Shown here piece after piece: positions 1 through 7,025 of a stretch of DNA of 18,976 nucleotides; the stretch's first letter is position 1, and each line of letters starts with the position of its first letter. The notes beneath the pieces were generated by a model. The model was not told the DNA's origin and ran no database searches. It was given only the letters and a program-made list of their open reading frames with translations. Source of the stretch: JAUVKT01 sp964634565 (GTDB lineage: Bacteria > Bacteroidota > Bacteroidia > Bacteroidales > VadinHA17). Where the stretch lies: assembly GCA_964634565.1 (NCBI GenBank), contig CAZWLP010000051.1, positions 1-18,976 on the forward strand, given 5' to 3'. A program made the translations under genes and the position numbers.

Positions 1-373
1 TAGTTACCTTAACTACCAGTTTAAGCTGCTGACTTGACTCTAGCTTGAAATCCCATGTTTTTGCATAATCATTATCCTTATTTGAGTATAACACATTCTT
101 ATTATTATCAAGAATCTTAAACTCAATAGGAGGCAGATTATTATTACCACATATAGCAAGGCGGTAATCCTGATCAGAGTAAAATGTTTTATATAGCTCA
201 GCCTCTTCACCCTCGGTCAGGATGGCAGCATGATAATTTCCATCATGTGTATATGAACCCAGTTCTTCCTTGCAAATTTTCTTTGCAAATCCTTTGCACT
301 GAGCAGTTGATTGCGCAGAAAATGCAAACAATAGAACAGATACAAAAAATATTGTGCCTATAACTTTTCTCAT
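1..373 (-). CDS. Small secreted protein of unknown function, C-terminus cut by the window edge
   Basis: An open frame runs on the minus strand from an ATG at 373 to the window edge, giving at least 124 residues with no stop. Residues 1-25 look like a signal peptide: a basic MRK start, a hydrophobic stretch (GTIFFVSVLLFAF) and SAQSTAQ before a mature end beginning CKGF. Cys26 and Cys34 sit close together and another Cys is near residue 75, so disulfides are possible. The rest is polar and looks beta-rich, with no motif I recognise. It starts 6 nt after the stop of the lipoprotein gene at 380-1300, so the two are almost certainly co-transcribed and may act together in the periplasm. I cannot assign a function. 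Confidence 0.75.
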   Translation of the reverse strand, partial: MRKVIGTIFFVSVLLFAFSAQSTAQCKGFAKKICKEELGSYTHDGNYHAAILTEGEEAELYKTFYSDQDYRLAICGNNNLPPIEFKILDNNKNVLYSNKDNDYAKTWDFKLESSQQLKLVVKVT

Positions 374-379
374 AATTAC

Positions 380-1300
380 TTATTTTACAAAAGATGATCT
401 GACTTCCGCAACCTTCTCCGACAACTCCATAAATATTTCAGGAGTCATATTGGATGTGATCTCAGATCTCAGAATAGTAACGTTAGTCTCCTCATCTATC
501 TCAGGTTTAATTTTTGTTGCAGTAATTGTAAACTTATCGAAGACATTCTTTATCTCAGTCATCTGCTCAATAATACCAGGAATCGCAGGATGTTCATTAT
601 TGTCCTCAAGAAGCCTTACCATTATGTCTACAGATAGTTTCTGATCAATAATCCTGCCAACCAGCTTATTTGTATCAAAATCTTCAATATTAACCAGTTG
701 AGTAGCAATGTAAAGACCTTCAAGCCAACCACCTACAAGAACAATAGAAGCAATAGCAGGTTGCTCATTATCTGCAAGGTAAGAATTTGTATTAAGGAAG
801 GTTTCAGAAACAATATCCAGAATAACTTCTCTGTTATTTACGTTCTCCTCCAAACGATTTATTGTTTCCTCGTTAATTGCATCAAGTATGCCAAGACCAT
901 CAGCCATCTTTTTAGCTGCATTCATATAATCAATTACCAGCTGGGTTTGATCATAGAGGCTTGAGAAACTCAAATCACAGGTATAGATACCGAGGTTTAA
1001 TGCCATAGCCCTGTTTGTTGAATAAAGAGATACTGCATCAACCGGATTTAATAGCTCAGCATCAAAACTGGCTCCGGCAGACTTTATTAACATTGCTGAT
1101 TCGAGAGGTGAAGGCAAAGCATTAAAAATTTTCTTTGCTTCCTTAACATCCTGGAGAGTAGATTCATCTACCTCTGTAATATCAACAGTTTTAGAGGATT
1201 CCTCCTGACCACCACCCGATTTACAGCCATTTATCATATAAGCCGCTACGACAACCGTAATAATTGTTAGGAAAGATTTAAACATTGGATTAATTTTCAT
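380..1300 (-). CDS. Probable lipoprotein of unknown function
   Basis: This 306-residue protein begins with a hydrophobic segment (residues 7-24) ending in YMINGC. Cys26 fits a slightly degenerate lipobox and is followed by a Ser/Gly-rich linker, as in Bacteroidota lipoproteins. From residue 50 on the protein is mostly amphipathic helix, and a conserved-looking helical core includes LVGGWLEGLYIATQL at about 188-202. I see no catalytic motif. A helical, TPR- or HEAT-like scaffold on the periplasmic side of a membrane is likely. The ATG at 1285 (Met6) is an alternative start. A promoter lies just upstream, and the small secreted protein follows 6 nt downstream. Function unknown; the coding call is strong. 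Confidence 0.85.
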   Translation of the reverse strand: MKINPMFKSFLTIITVVVAAYMINGCKSGGGQEESSKTVDITEVDESTLQDVKEAKKIFNALPSPLESAMLIKSAGASFDAELLNPVDAVSLYSTNRAMALNLGIYTCDLSFSSLYDQTQLVIDYMNAAKKMADGLGILDAINEETINRLEENVNNREVILDIVSETFLNTNSYLADNEQPAIASIVLVGGWLEGLYIATQLVNIEDFDTNKLVGRIIDQKLSVDIMVRLLEDNNEHPAIPGIIEQMTEIKNVFDKFTITATKIKPEIDEETNVTILRSEITSNMTPEIFMELSEKVAEVRSSFVK

Positions 1301-1334
1301 GATTGTTAGTTTTTATAACTGGTGTATTTTCGGA

Positions 1335-1364
1335 CTAATTTAGCATATAATTTTTATTTTTCAA
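1335..1364 (-). promoter_or_regulatory. Putative promoter for the lipoprotein operon
   Basis: On the minus strand, TTTTTG (TTG at 1364-1362) is followed after 19 nt by TAAATTAG (1342-1335). This differs from the Bacteroidota -7 consensus TAnnTTTG by one base. Predicted transcription would start near 1328, leaving a leader of about 28 nt before the ATG at 1300. It lies almost back to back with the divergent promoter at 1370-1395. Confidence 0.45.
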
Positions 1365-1369
1365 AAAGG

Positions 1370-1395
1370 TTGGAATGCCTGTTTTTTTACCTTTG
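1370..1395 (+). promoter_or_regulatory. Putative promoter for the 1411-1923 gene; decides its start
   Basis: TACCTTTG (1388-1395) matches the Bacteroidota -7 consensus TAnnTTTG exactly. A TTG at 1370-1372 lies 15 nt upstream, a slightly short spacing. Transcription should begin near 1402, about 10 nt before the ATG at 1411. The in-frame ATG at 1375 lies upstream of this -7 box, so it would not be on the transcript. Confidence 0.6.
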
Positions 1396-1410
1396 CACAA
1401 AACACAGAAT

Positions 1411-1923
1411 ATGGAGAACAAAGATACAAGCCTTAAGCATCTGAGAAAAAACCTTATTTCAGGCGATGATTCAAAACTGATTAAAGAAATTGAGAGCTTA
1501 AGAAACAGAAAATCTGAACCGGGAGCAGTGCTACTATTAAAAGAGATTTATGAAAAAACCGGTAATAATGAAATAAGAAAAGTGATAGAAGAATTCCTTA
1601 ATGATTTAAGCGACCAGAACTTAACTGATGAGGTCATAAATGCAATTGATACAGCTGAGCTGGAACTTACCAGACAGGTATTTATATCATCATGCTGGCA
1701 GTCGGGTCTTGACTATTCATCATATATCCAGAAGTTTATAGAGTATTCTGTTGAATTCGATTATCTTGCCGCTCTTGAGTGCTATTCAGTTATAGAAGAA
1801 TGGTCAGGATCAGGCAGCAGCGAAGATCTCAGGATGTGGGCTGACATGATAGCAGACTCCCTGGATGATCAAACAGAAGAAAAGAAGGCGCTTCTTAAAG
1901 CTATAGCGTCAATACTGGAGTAA
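1411..1923 (+). CDS. Small helical protein of unknown function
   Basis: This acidic, almost entirely alpha-helical protein of 170 residues has no signal peptide or membrane segment and is expected to be cytoplasmic. The helix pattern (for example IKEIESLRNRKSEPG and a later YLAALECYSVIEEW) resembles short HEAT or TPR-like pairs and would suit a binding or scaffold role. I recognise no catalytic motif. The start is set at 1411 rather than the in-frame ATG at 1375 because the best -7 promoter box lies between them, and because the extra 12 residues look like translated promoter DNA. It ends 7 nt from the stop of the convergent DHOD-like gene, with no obvious terminator between them. Confidence 0.8.
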   Translation: MENKDTSLKHLRKNLISGDDSKLIKEIESLRNRKSEPGAVLLLKEIYEKTGNNEIRKVIEEFLNDLSDQNLTDEVINAIDTAELELTRQVFISSCWQSGLDYSSYIQKFIEYSVEFDYLAALECYSVIEEWSGSGSSEDLRMWADMIADSLDDQTEEKKALLKAIASILE

Positions 1924-1930
1924 AGGGGTA

Positions 1931-2908
1931 TTACTCATAAGATGAAAAATACTTCATAAACTGGGCCCTTTCATATTTCCCGGGGTCCTTGATGTTTTTA
2001 TAGTTTAACTTCCCCTTAAAAGAGTCAATAGAATCAAATCCCTTCTCGTCCATCCAGTTTTCAATCAGCTTATTCATCTCTTTAAGATACTCAATACCTT
2101 TGCTGTATAATACCGAGCATACCTGTACTGCATCAGCACCCGATAATATATATTTTACAGCGTCATGGCCGGTTTGAACACCTGTTGAGGCAGCAAGGTC
2201 AATATTTTGAACAAAGGCATTAACCATGGCAATCCACCTGAGAACATATCTTCTGTCTGATGAGGAACTAAACACACTTGCCGGGGTAATATTCATGCTG
2301 TTTATATCAATATCAGGTTCATAGAAACGATTAAACAACACCACACCATCAATCCCAAGATTATAAAACCTGTCTACAACATTAAGCAGGTTTGAAAATC
2401 TCTGTCCAATTTTTAGTGAAACAGGGATATTTAATTCACCTTTCAACCTTCTGGCAAGTAACATATACTGCTCTTCTGCCTCTGCCGAGCTCAGGTCCTT
2501 ATCAACAGGCAGAAAAAACATATTTATTTCAATAGCTCTGGCTCCTGCACTCTCTATATTCTTTGAAAAATTTATCCAGTCTTCTGACGATATGCAGTTT
2601 ATACTGGGAATTACCGGAATAGATAACTTCTCTCCAGCCTCCCTGATAAGGTTAAGATAATTATCGAGAGAATGAGATTTTGTATAGTAATTAATATAGT
2701 CTGCTGCCTCAGGGTAATCTGAAGATTGGGCCAGCTGACCGGCCTGATAATTTATTTGCTCTTCGAACAGGGATTTAAGCACCACTGCTCCTGCCCCATT
2801 ATCTTCTGCAAGCTTCAATTTATCAATATCATCAGTTAAGCCACTACTACTTACAATAAGAGGGCTGCTAAGTTTTATGCCCAGGTAATTACTTGCCAAG
2901 TTTGCCAT
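1931..2908 (-). CDS. Dihydroorotate dehydrogenase-like FMN protein lacking the catalytic Cys/Ser
   Basis: The 325-residue protein has the TIM-barrel layout of class 1 dihydroorotate dehydrogenases. It starts YLGIKLSSPLIVSSSGLT, carries a KS pair at 45-46 (VVLKSLFEEQ), a barrel lysine at 166 (VSLKIG), Asn193 (LFNRF), and the phosphate-binding end STGVQTGHDAVKYILSGADA at 241-260. These features predict FMN binding. In true DHODs an N-x-(S)-C/S-P-N motif carries the catalytic base. Here the matching segment is IEINMFFLP (126-134), placing Phe132 at the Cys/Ser position. It is therefore probably not a PyrD enzyme, and substrate and electron acceptor are unknown. It lies 18 nt downstream of yggS in an apparent two-gene operon. 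Confidence 0.85.
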   Translation of the reverse strand: MANLASNYLGIKLSSPLIVSSSGLTDDIDKLKLAEDNGAGAVVLKSLFEEQINYQAGQLAQSSDYPEAADYINYYTKSHSLDNYLNLIREAGEKLSIPVIPSINCISSEDWINFSKNIESAGARAIEINMFFLPVDKDLSSAEAEEQYMLLARRLKGELNIPVSLKIGQRFSNLLNVVDRFYNLGIDGVVLFNRFYEPDIDINSMNITPASVFSSSSDRRYVLRWIAMVNAFVQNIDLAASTGVQTGHDAVKYILSGADAVQVCSVLYSKGIEYLKEMNKLIENWMDEKGFDSIDSFKGKLNYKNIKDPGKYERAQFMKYFSSYE

Positions 2909-2926
2909 GTTTTATCTTTTTCGAGT

Positions 2927-3604
2927 TTATATTTTACAGTACCTTTCTCCAAATATCGAACTTCCAATTCTTATCATCGTACTTCCCTCTTCTATTGCAA
3001 TCTTATAGTCGCCCGACATACCCATAGAAATTTCCTTGAAATTGGAATTATTCAAATAATAATCATTTTTCAATATATCGAAGATATTCTTTAGCTGTCT
3101 GAATTCAGATCGTACCTTATCCATATCTTCAGTAAAAGTAGCCATCCCCATAACTCCACATATATTTACTCCACTCAAGTCATTAAGTTCAGAACTTTTA
3201 TGAAACCCGAGAATTTCCTCAAGGCTGAATCCATATTTACTTTCTTCATCAGCAATATAGAACTGAAGCAGTATATTAGCCTGGATTCCCTTCTTTTTTG
3301 CCTCCTTATCAATTACCCTGAGAAGTTTCAGGCTATCGACCGATTCAATCATAAAAACCTTATCGATAATATATTTTACTTTATTAGTCTGCAGATGACC
3401 TATCATATGCAAATTAAGGTCATCAGGCAAGCCAGGGTATTTATCAATAATCTCCTGAACCCTGTTCTCTCCAAAAATCCGCTGACCAACACTATAGGCC
3501 TCCAGAATATCCTCAAGAGGTTTAGTCTTTGATACAGCTACCAATGTAACACTTTCAGGGATCGATAACTTAAAATGTTTAATATTATCAGAAATAACAG
3601 TCAT
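2927..3604 (-). CDS. yggS: YggS/PLPBP-family pyridoxal phosphate homeostasis protein
   Basis: This 225-residue protein of normal family length binds PLP and helps balance vitamin B6 and amino acid pools in the cytoplasm. It has the family marks: LVAVSKTKP with the Schiff-base lysine at 26, FGENRVQE, the MIGHLQTNK segment, and at the end SMGMSGDY followed by the phosphate-binding region IRIGSSIFGER. The fold is a single TIM barrel related to alanine racemase domain 1. It does not have the second domain, so racemase activity is not expected. The gene follows the terminator of the serine cluster and probably has its own weak promoter. The DHOD-like gene follows 18 nt downstream. Confidence 0.93.
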   Translation of the reverse strand: MTVISDNIKHFKLSIPESVTLVAVSKTKPLEDILEAYSVGQRIFGENRVQEIIDKYPGLPDDLNLHMIGHLQTNKVKYIIDKVFMIESVDSLKLLRVIDKEAKKKGIQANILLQFYIADEESKYGFSLEEILGFHKSSELNDLSGVNICGVMGMATFTEDMDKVRSEFRQLKNIFDILKNDYYLNNSNFKEISMGMSGDYKIAIEEGSTMIRIGSSIFGERYCKI

Positions 3605-3620
3605 ATAAGATTAAAGAATG

Positions 3621-3651
3621 TAAAAGTAAAAAAGCCCCTGTTATTAACCAA
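3621..3651 (-). promoter_or_regulatory. Possible weak promoter for yggS, overlapping a terminator
   Basis: On the minus strand, TTG (3651-3649) is followed after 20 nt by TACTTTTA (3628-3621), one mismatch from TAnnTTTG. It would give a leader of about 10 nt before the ATG at 3604. The spacer consists of the hairpin that ends the upstream operon, so initiation and termination signals share the same DNA. Confidence 0.3.
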
Positions 3652-3659
3652 GGGCTTTT
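3630..3659 (-). terminator. Intrinsic terminator after the serine cluster
   Basis: AAAAGCCC (3630-3637) pairs perfectly with GGGCTTTT (3652-3659) around a 14-nt loop. Read on the minus strand the stem is followed by a T-rich run (TTTACTTTTAC). It sits about 20 nt after the stop of the DUF1015 gene at 3679, so it should end the serC-serA-DUF1015 transcript. Confidence 0.7.
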
Positions 3660-3678
3660 ACTATTCTGGAGAAAAAAA

Positions 3679-4929
3679 TTAATCTAGCAAGTGTATTGCA
3701 AGACCACTTCTGAGTTTTGGTTCAAACCATGTTGTTTTAGGTGGCATTATATTACCGGAATCAGCAATATCAATCAATTGTTTCATCGAAACAGCATACA
3801 ATGCAAAGGCTGCTTTCATTTCACCACTGTCAACTCTTTGCTTCAGGGCATCAAGGCCTCGAATACCACCAACAAAATCTATTCTCTTTGATCTTCTGAG
3901 ATCCTGAATATCGAGAAAGGGAGACAATACTGAATTAGTAAGAATAGTTACATCCAGTACAGCTATTGGGTCATTATCATCATAAGTATCATCTCTGGCC
4001 GTAAGGCTATACCACAACCCTTCAAGGTACATTGAAAAATTATGCAGCCTGTCTGGCTTATAGATATCCTTACCCTTTAACTCAATTATAAAATTCTCTT
4101 CGAGCTTTTTTAAAAATTCTTCAGGACTATTACCATTAAGATCTTTAACCAGCCTGTTATAATCAATTATTTTAAGCTGATTATCAGGAAAATGAACTGC
4201 CAGAAAAAAGTTAAAATCTTCCTCACCGGTATAGTCAGGATTCTGCTTTCTCTTTTCGGCACCCACAAGTGCTGCAGCAGCAGTTCTGTGATGCCCGTCT
4301 GCAACATAGGTATAGGGAACCTTTGTTCTAAACAACTCTTCAATTTTTCTATTGGAATCGTCATCCTCCACAACCCAGAAATGATGTCCAAAGCCATCTT
4401 CAGCAACAAAATCATACTCAGGATCCTGCTTACTGACAATTGATTCTACAATATTATCAATCTCCTTAACTGCAGGGTATGTAAAAAAGACAGGTTCAAT
4501 ATTCGCATTATTTACCCTGACATGAATCATTCTGTCTTCCTCTTTATCGGGTCTTGTAAGCTCGTGCTTTTTGATAACACCATTTAAATAATCATCTACA
4601 GAAGCTGCCCCAACAAGTCCATATTGAGTTCTGCCCTCCATTGTCTGGGCATAGATATAATAACTGGGTTTTTCATCCTGAACCAGCCATCTGTTTTTCT
4701 GCCAGAGTTTAAAATTACTCACCGACATATCATATACCTCCTGGCTGTGCACATCCGTACCCTGGGGCAGGTCTATTTCTGATCTTGTAATATGAAGTAA
4801 TGACCTGCCCTTCCCTTCAGCCATTTTTCTGGCTTCCGACTCATTCATTACATCGTAAGGCAAACACGCCACCTCTTCCGCATATTCTTTGGGTGGACGT
4901 AATGCCCTGAACGGTTTAATTATTGCCAT
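3679..4929 (-). CDS. DUF1015 family protein with DGHHR motif, in the serine operon
   Basis: The 416-residue protein matches the DUF1015 family over its length. It starts with FRALRPPKEYAEEVACLPYD, has IKKHELTRPDKEEDR (119-133), YVADGHHRTAAAA (208-220), and ends with a conserved MPPKTTWFEPKLRSGL block near the C-terminus. No signal peptide or membrane segment is visible, so it is cytoplasmic. The family has no firmly known function that I can cite. The DGHHR motif (211-215) resembles one found in ParB/sulfiredoxin-fold enzymes, including free serine kinases. The gene lies 12 nt downstream of serA, and serC-serA-DUF1015 is a recurrent order in Bacteroidota. A role in phosphoserine or serine metabolism is inferred, not shown. 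Confidence 0.9.
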   Translation of the reverse strand: MAIIKPFRALRPPKEYAEEVACLPYDVMNESEARKMAEGKGRSLLHITRSEIDLPQGTDVHSQEVYDMSVSNFKLWQKNRWLVQDEKPSYYIYAQTMEGRTQYGLVGAASVDDYLNGVIKKHELTRPDKEEDRMIHVRVNNANIEPVFFTYPAVKEIDNIVESIVSKQDPEYDFVAEDGFGHHFWVVEDDDSNRKIEELFRTKVPYTYVADGHHRTAAAALVGAEKRKQNPDYTGEEDFNFFLAVHFPDNQLKIIDYNRLVKDLNGNSPEEFLKKLEENFIIELKGKDIYKPDRLHNFSMYLEGLWYSLTARDDTYDDNDPIAVLDVTILTNSVLSPFLDIQDLRRSKRIDFVGGIRGLDALKQRVDSGEMKAAFALYAVSMKQLIDIADSGNIMPPKTTWFEPKLRSGLAIHLLD

Positions 4930-4941
4930 AATCTTATTTTC

Positions 4942-5859
4942 TTAATTTACTTTGTATGTGGTATCACCATTCTCCAGAAAGCCCACTATCTGTTTCGCAG
5001 CAGCAGCACCGGCATTAATGTTCGCCTCTGCCGTTTGTGCTCCCATTTTCTTTGGAGTAAAGAAGTATCTTCCCGCAAAATTAATTTCAATATCTTCTTT
5101 ACAATCAGGCGCTATGTCGCTTATATATTTAAAATCTTCTCTTGTTTCAAAAATCTTAAGAAGTTCGGTCTCGTTAATTACCTCTTTCCTGGCTGTATTT
5201 ACCAGTACTGCATCGGCAGGCATAGAAGACAGCAGGTCAATGCCGATAGACCCTTTAGTTTCAGCTGTTGCCGGGATATTAAGCGACACATACTGACAGG
5301 TAGAATATAGTTCTTTAACAGATGCTACCGGAGTAACACCATCGCCCTTTATTTTTTCGTTATCAACGTATGGATCAAAAGCATAGACCTCCATTCCAAA
5401 TCCCAAAGCAATAGTTGCAATATATCTTCCAACATTACCATAGGCATGAATTCCAAGCTTCTTTCCCCTGAGTTCAGTTCCTGGTTTTCCATTATAATTA
5501 CCTCTTGCCATAAGCACCATCATCCCCAGTGCAAGTTCTGCAACTGCATTGGAATTTTGTCCTGGCGTATTCATTGCGACAACACCTGCATGAGTACAGG
5601 CGTCAAGGTCCAGATTGTCATAACCTGCTCCTGCACGAACAACTATTTTCAGGTTTCCTGCCGCATCAATAACTTCTTTGGAAACGATATCACTTCTTAC
5701 AATCATAGCGTCTGCATCAGAAACTGCTTTGAGAAGATCTGATTTATCAGTATACTTTTCCAGAAGTGCTAGTTCATAACCTGCCTTATCCAGAACACTT
5801 TTAATCCCTTCTACCGCTACAGGGGCAAAAGGTTTTTCTGTTGCTACAAGTACTTTCAT
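4942..5859 (-). CDS. serA: D-3-phosphoglycerate dehydrogenase, short type with Lys at the catalytic His position
   Basis: The enzyme oxidises 3-phosphoglycerate to 3-phosphohydroxypyruvate, the first step of phosphorylated serine synthesis. The 305-residue protein is the short form with substrate and NAD domains only and no ACT domain, so it lacks the usual serine feedback site. The family segment VVRAGAGYDNLD is at 73-84. The nucleotide loop is HAYGNVG (138-144), with Ala139 where the first Gly of GxGxxG is usual. Arg224 (NTAR) is the catalytic Arg and Asp248 probably stands in for Glu. The usual catalytic TPHIGA reads TPKKMGA, so Lys270 or Lys271 replaces His. I chose the ATG at 5859, since MKVLVATEKPF is the natural domain start. 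The in-frame ATG at 5886 would overlap serC. Confidence 0.92.
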   Translation of the reverse strand: MKVLVATEKPFAPVAVEGIKSVLDKAGYELALLEKYTDKSDLLKAVSDADAMIVRSDIVSKEVIDAAGNLKIVVRAGAGYDNLDLDACTHAGVVAMNTPGQNSNAVAELALGMMVLMARGNYNGKPGTELRGKKLGIHAYGNVGRYIATIALGFGMEVYAFDPYVDNEKIKGDGVTPVASVKELYSTCQYVSLNIPATAETKGSIGIDLLSSMPADAVLVNTARKEVINETELLKIFETREDFKYISDIAPDCKEDIEINFAGRYFFTPKKMGAQTAEANINAGAAAAKQIVGFLENGDTTYKVN

Positions 5860-5869
5860 AGTATAGTTT

Positions 5870-6940
5870 TTATTTTTTTCTTTCAAATTCCTTCATTGTT
5901 TCAACAAGGGCTTTAACACTCTCAATAGGAAGTGCATTATAAGTTGAGGCCCGGAAACCTCCAACATCTCTATGACCCTTTATACCAACCATACCTTTTG
6001 ACGCTGCAAATTCATTAAAATCGGCTTCAAGTTCAGAATAGTCAGGAGCCATTACAAAACAAATATTCATTATCGAGCGATCTTCAACATTTGTGACTGC
6101 CGGAATAAACATTTGATTTCTATCAATCTCAGAATAAAGAAGGTCTGCTTTCTCAATATTCTTCTTCTGCATCTCTTTGAGTCCTCCATTATCTCTAAGC
6201 CATTTCAGGGTTTGCAGAGCTGCAAAAATTGGAAGAACCGGTGGAGTATTAAACATCGATCCCTTTGAGATATGCGTTCTGTAATCTAACATAGTAGGAA
6301 TCGGGCGATCAACCTTGCCCAGCAGATCTTCTTTTACAATAGCAAAGGTTACCCCTGAAGGAGCCAGATTCTTTTGGGCACCACCATAAATAATACCATA
6401 TTTTGAAACATCAACAGGACGACTGAATATATCTGACGACATATCTGCAATAAGTGGAACAGGAACATCCATATCTTCCTTTATCTCTGTACCATATATT
6501 GTGTTATTAGTAGTAATATGAAAATAATCGGCATCCTCAGGTACCTTATAGTCCTTAGGTATATAGTTAAAGTTACTATCTTTTGAAGAAGCGACCTCTA
6601 CCGTCTCACCATATATCTTAGATTCCTTAATTGCTTTTGAAGCCCATGAGCCAGTATTAAGGTAAGCCGACTTAGTCTTAAAAAGGTTCATAGGAACCAT
6701 TGCAAACTGTGTACTTGCGCCACCTCCAAGAAAGAGAACATGATATCCCTCCGGTATTGATAAAAGATCTTTAAACAATTGCTGAGCCTCATCATTTACC
6801 GCAATAAATTCCTTACTCCGGTGTGAAATTTCAAGAACAGACAACCCTGTACCTGCAAAGTCTCTGACTCCTTCAACCACCTTGTCAATTGTAAACTGAG
6901 GCAGTATTGAAGGCCCTGCATAAAAATTATGTTTTTTCAT
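5870..6940 (-). CDS. serC: Phosphoserine aminotransferase
   Basis: This class V PLP aminotransferase converts 3-phosphohydroxypyruvate and glutamate to O-phosphoserine and 2-oxoglutarate. The same family also serves pyridoxal phosphate synthesis in some bacteria. The 356-residue protein is of normal length. It starts MKKHNFYAGPSILP, has the phosphate-binding LGGGAST (71-77), TTNNTIYGTE (143-152), ADMSSDIFSRP (165-175) and the PLP lysine at 190 within GGAQKN. The ATG at 6940 is chosen because the protein family begins there and because the best promoter box lies at 6971-6978. The in-frame ATG at 6973 would lie inside that box. SerA begins 10 nt after the stop. Confidence 0.95.
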   Translation of the reverse strand: MKKHNFYAGPSILPQFTIDKVVEGVRDFAGTGLSVLEISHRSKEFIAVNDEAQQLFKDLLSIPEGYHVLFLGGGASTQFAMVPMNLFKTKSAYLNTGSWASKAIKESKIYGETVEVASSKDSNFNYIPKDYKVPEDADYFHITTNNTIYGTEIKEDMDVPVPLIADMSSDIFSRPVDVSKYGIIYGGAQKNLAPSGVTFAIVKEDLLGKVDRPIPTMLDYRTHISKGSMFNTPPVLPIFAALQTLKWLRDNGGLKEMQKKNIEKADLLYSEIDRNQMFIPAVTNVEDRSIMNICFVMAPDYSELEADFNEFAASKGMVGIKGHRDVGGFRASTYNALPIESVKALVETMKEFERKK

Positions 6941-6960
6941 ATCTATATGTTTTGATTTAT

Positions 6961-6979
6961 TTAGATTATACAAATCTAA
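6961..6979. repeat. Inverted repeat over the serC -7 box; possible operator
   Basis: TTAGATT (6961-6967) and AATCTAA (6973-6979) form a perfect 7-bp inverted repeat around a 5-nt centre. On the minus strand it covers the whole predicted -7 box (6978-6971) and the transcription start region. That is where a dimeric repressor would act. No regulator gene is adjacent, and short AT-rich inverted repeats also occur by chance. Confidence 0.4.
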
Positions 6980-6998
6980 GGAATTATAATTATTCCAA
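6971..6998 (-). promoter_or_regulatory. Putative promoter for serC-serA-DUF1015
   Basis: On the minus strand, TTG (6998-6996) is followed after 17 nt by TAGATTTG (6978-6971), an exact match to TAnnTTTG. Transcription would start near 6965, giving a leader of about 25 nt before the serC ATG at 6940. It makes serC independent of the upstream gcvT-comB genes, although read-through remains possible. Confidence 0.6.
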
Positions 6999-7025
6999 TC
7001 CTTATTATTGATGTTATACTAGTAT

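Noticed and set aside
4167..4443. Open frames on both strands inside the DUF1015 gene
   Set aside because: They lie within a well-supported conserved gene, in other frames, and their translations resemble no protein family.
6981..6996. AT-rich palindrome upstream of serC
   Set aside because: The two halves match imperfectly and the region is nearly all A and T, so it is not distinguishable from chance.
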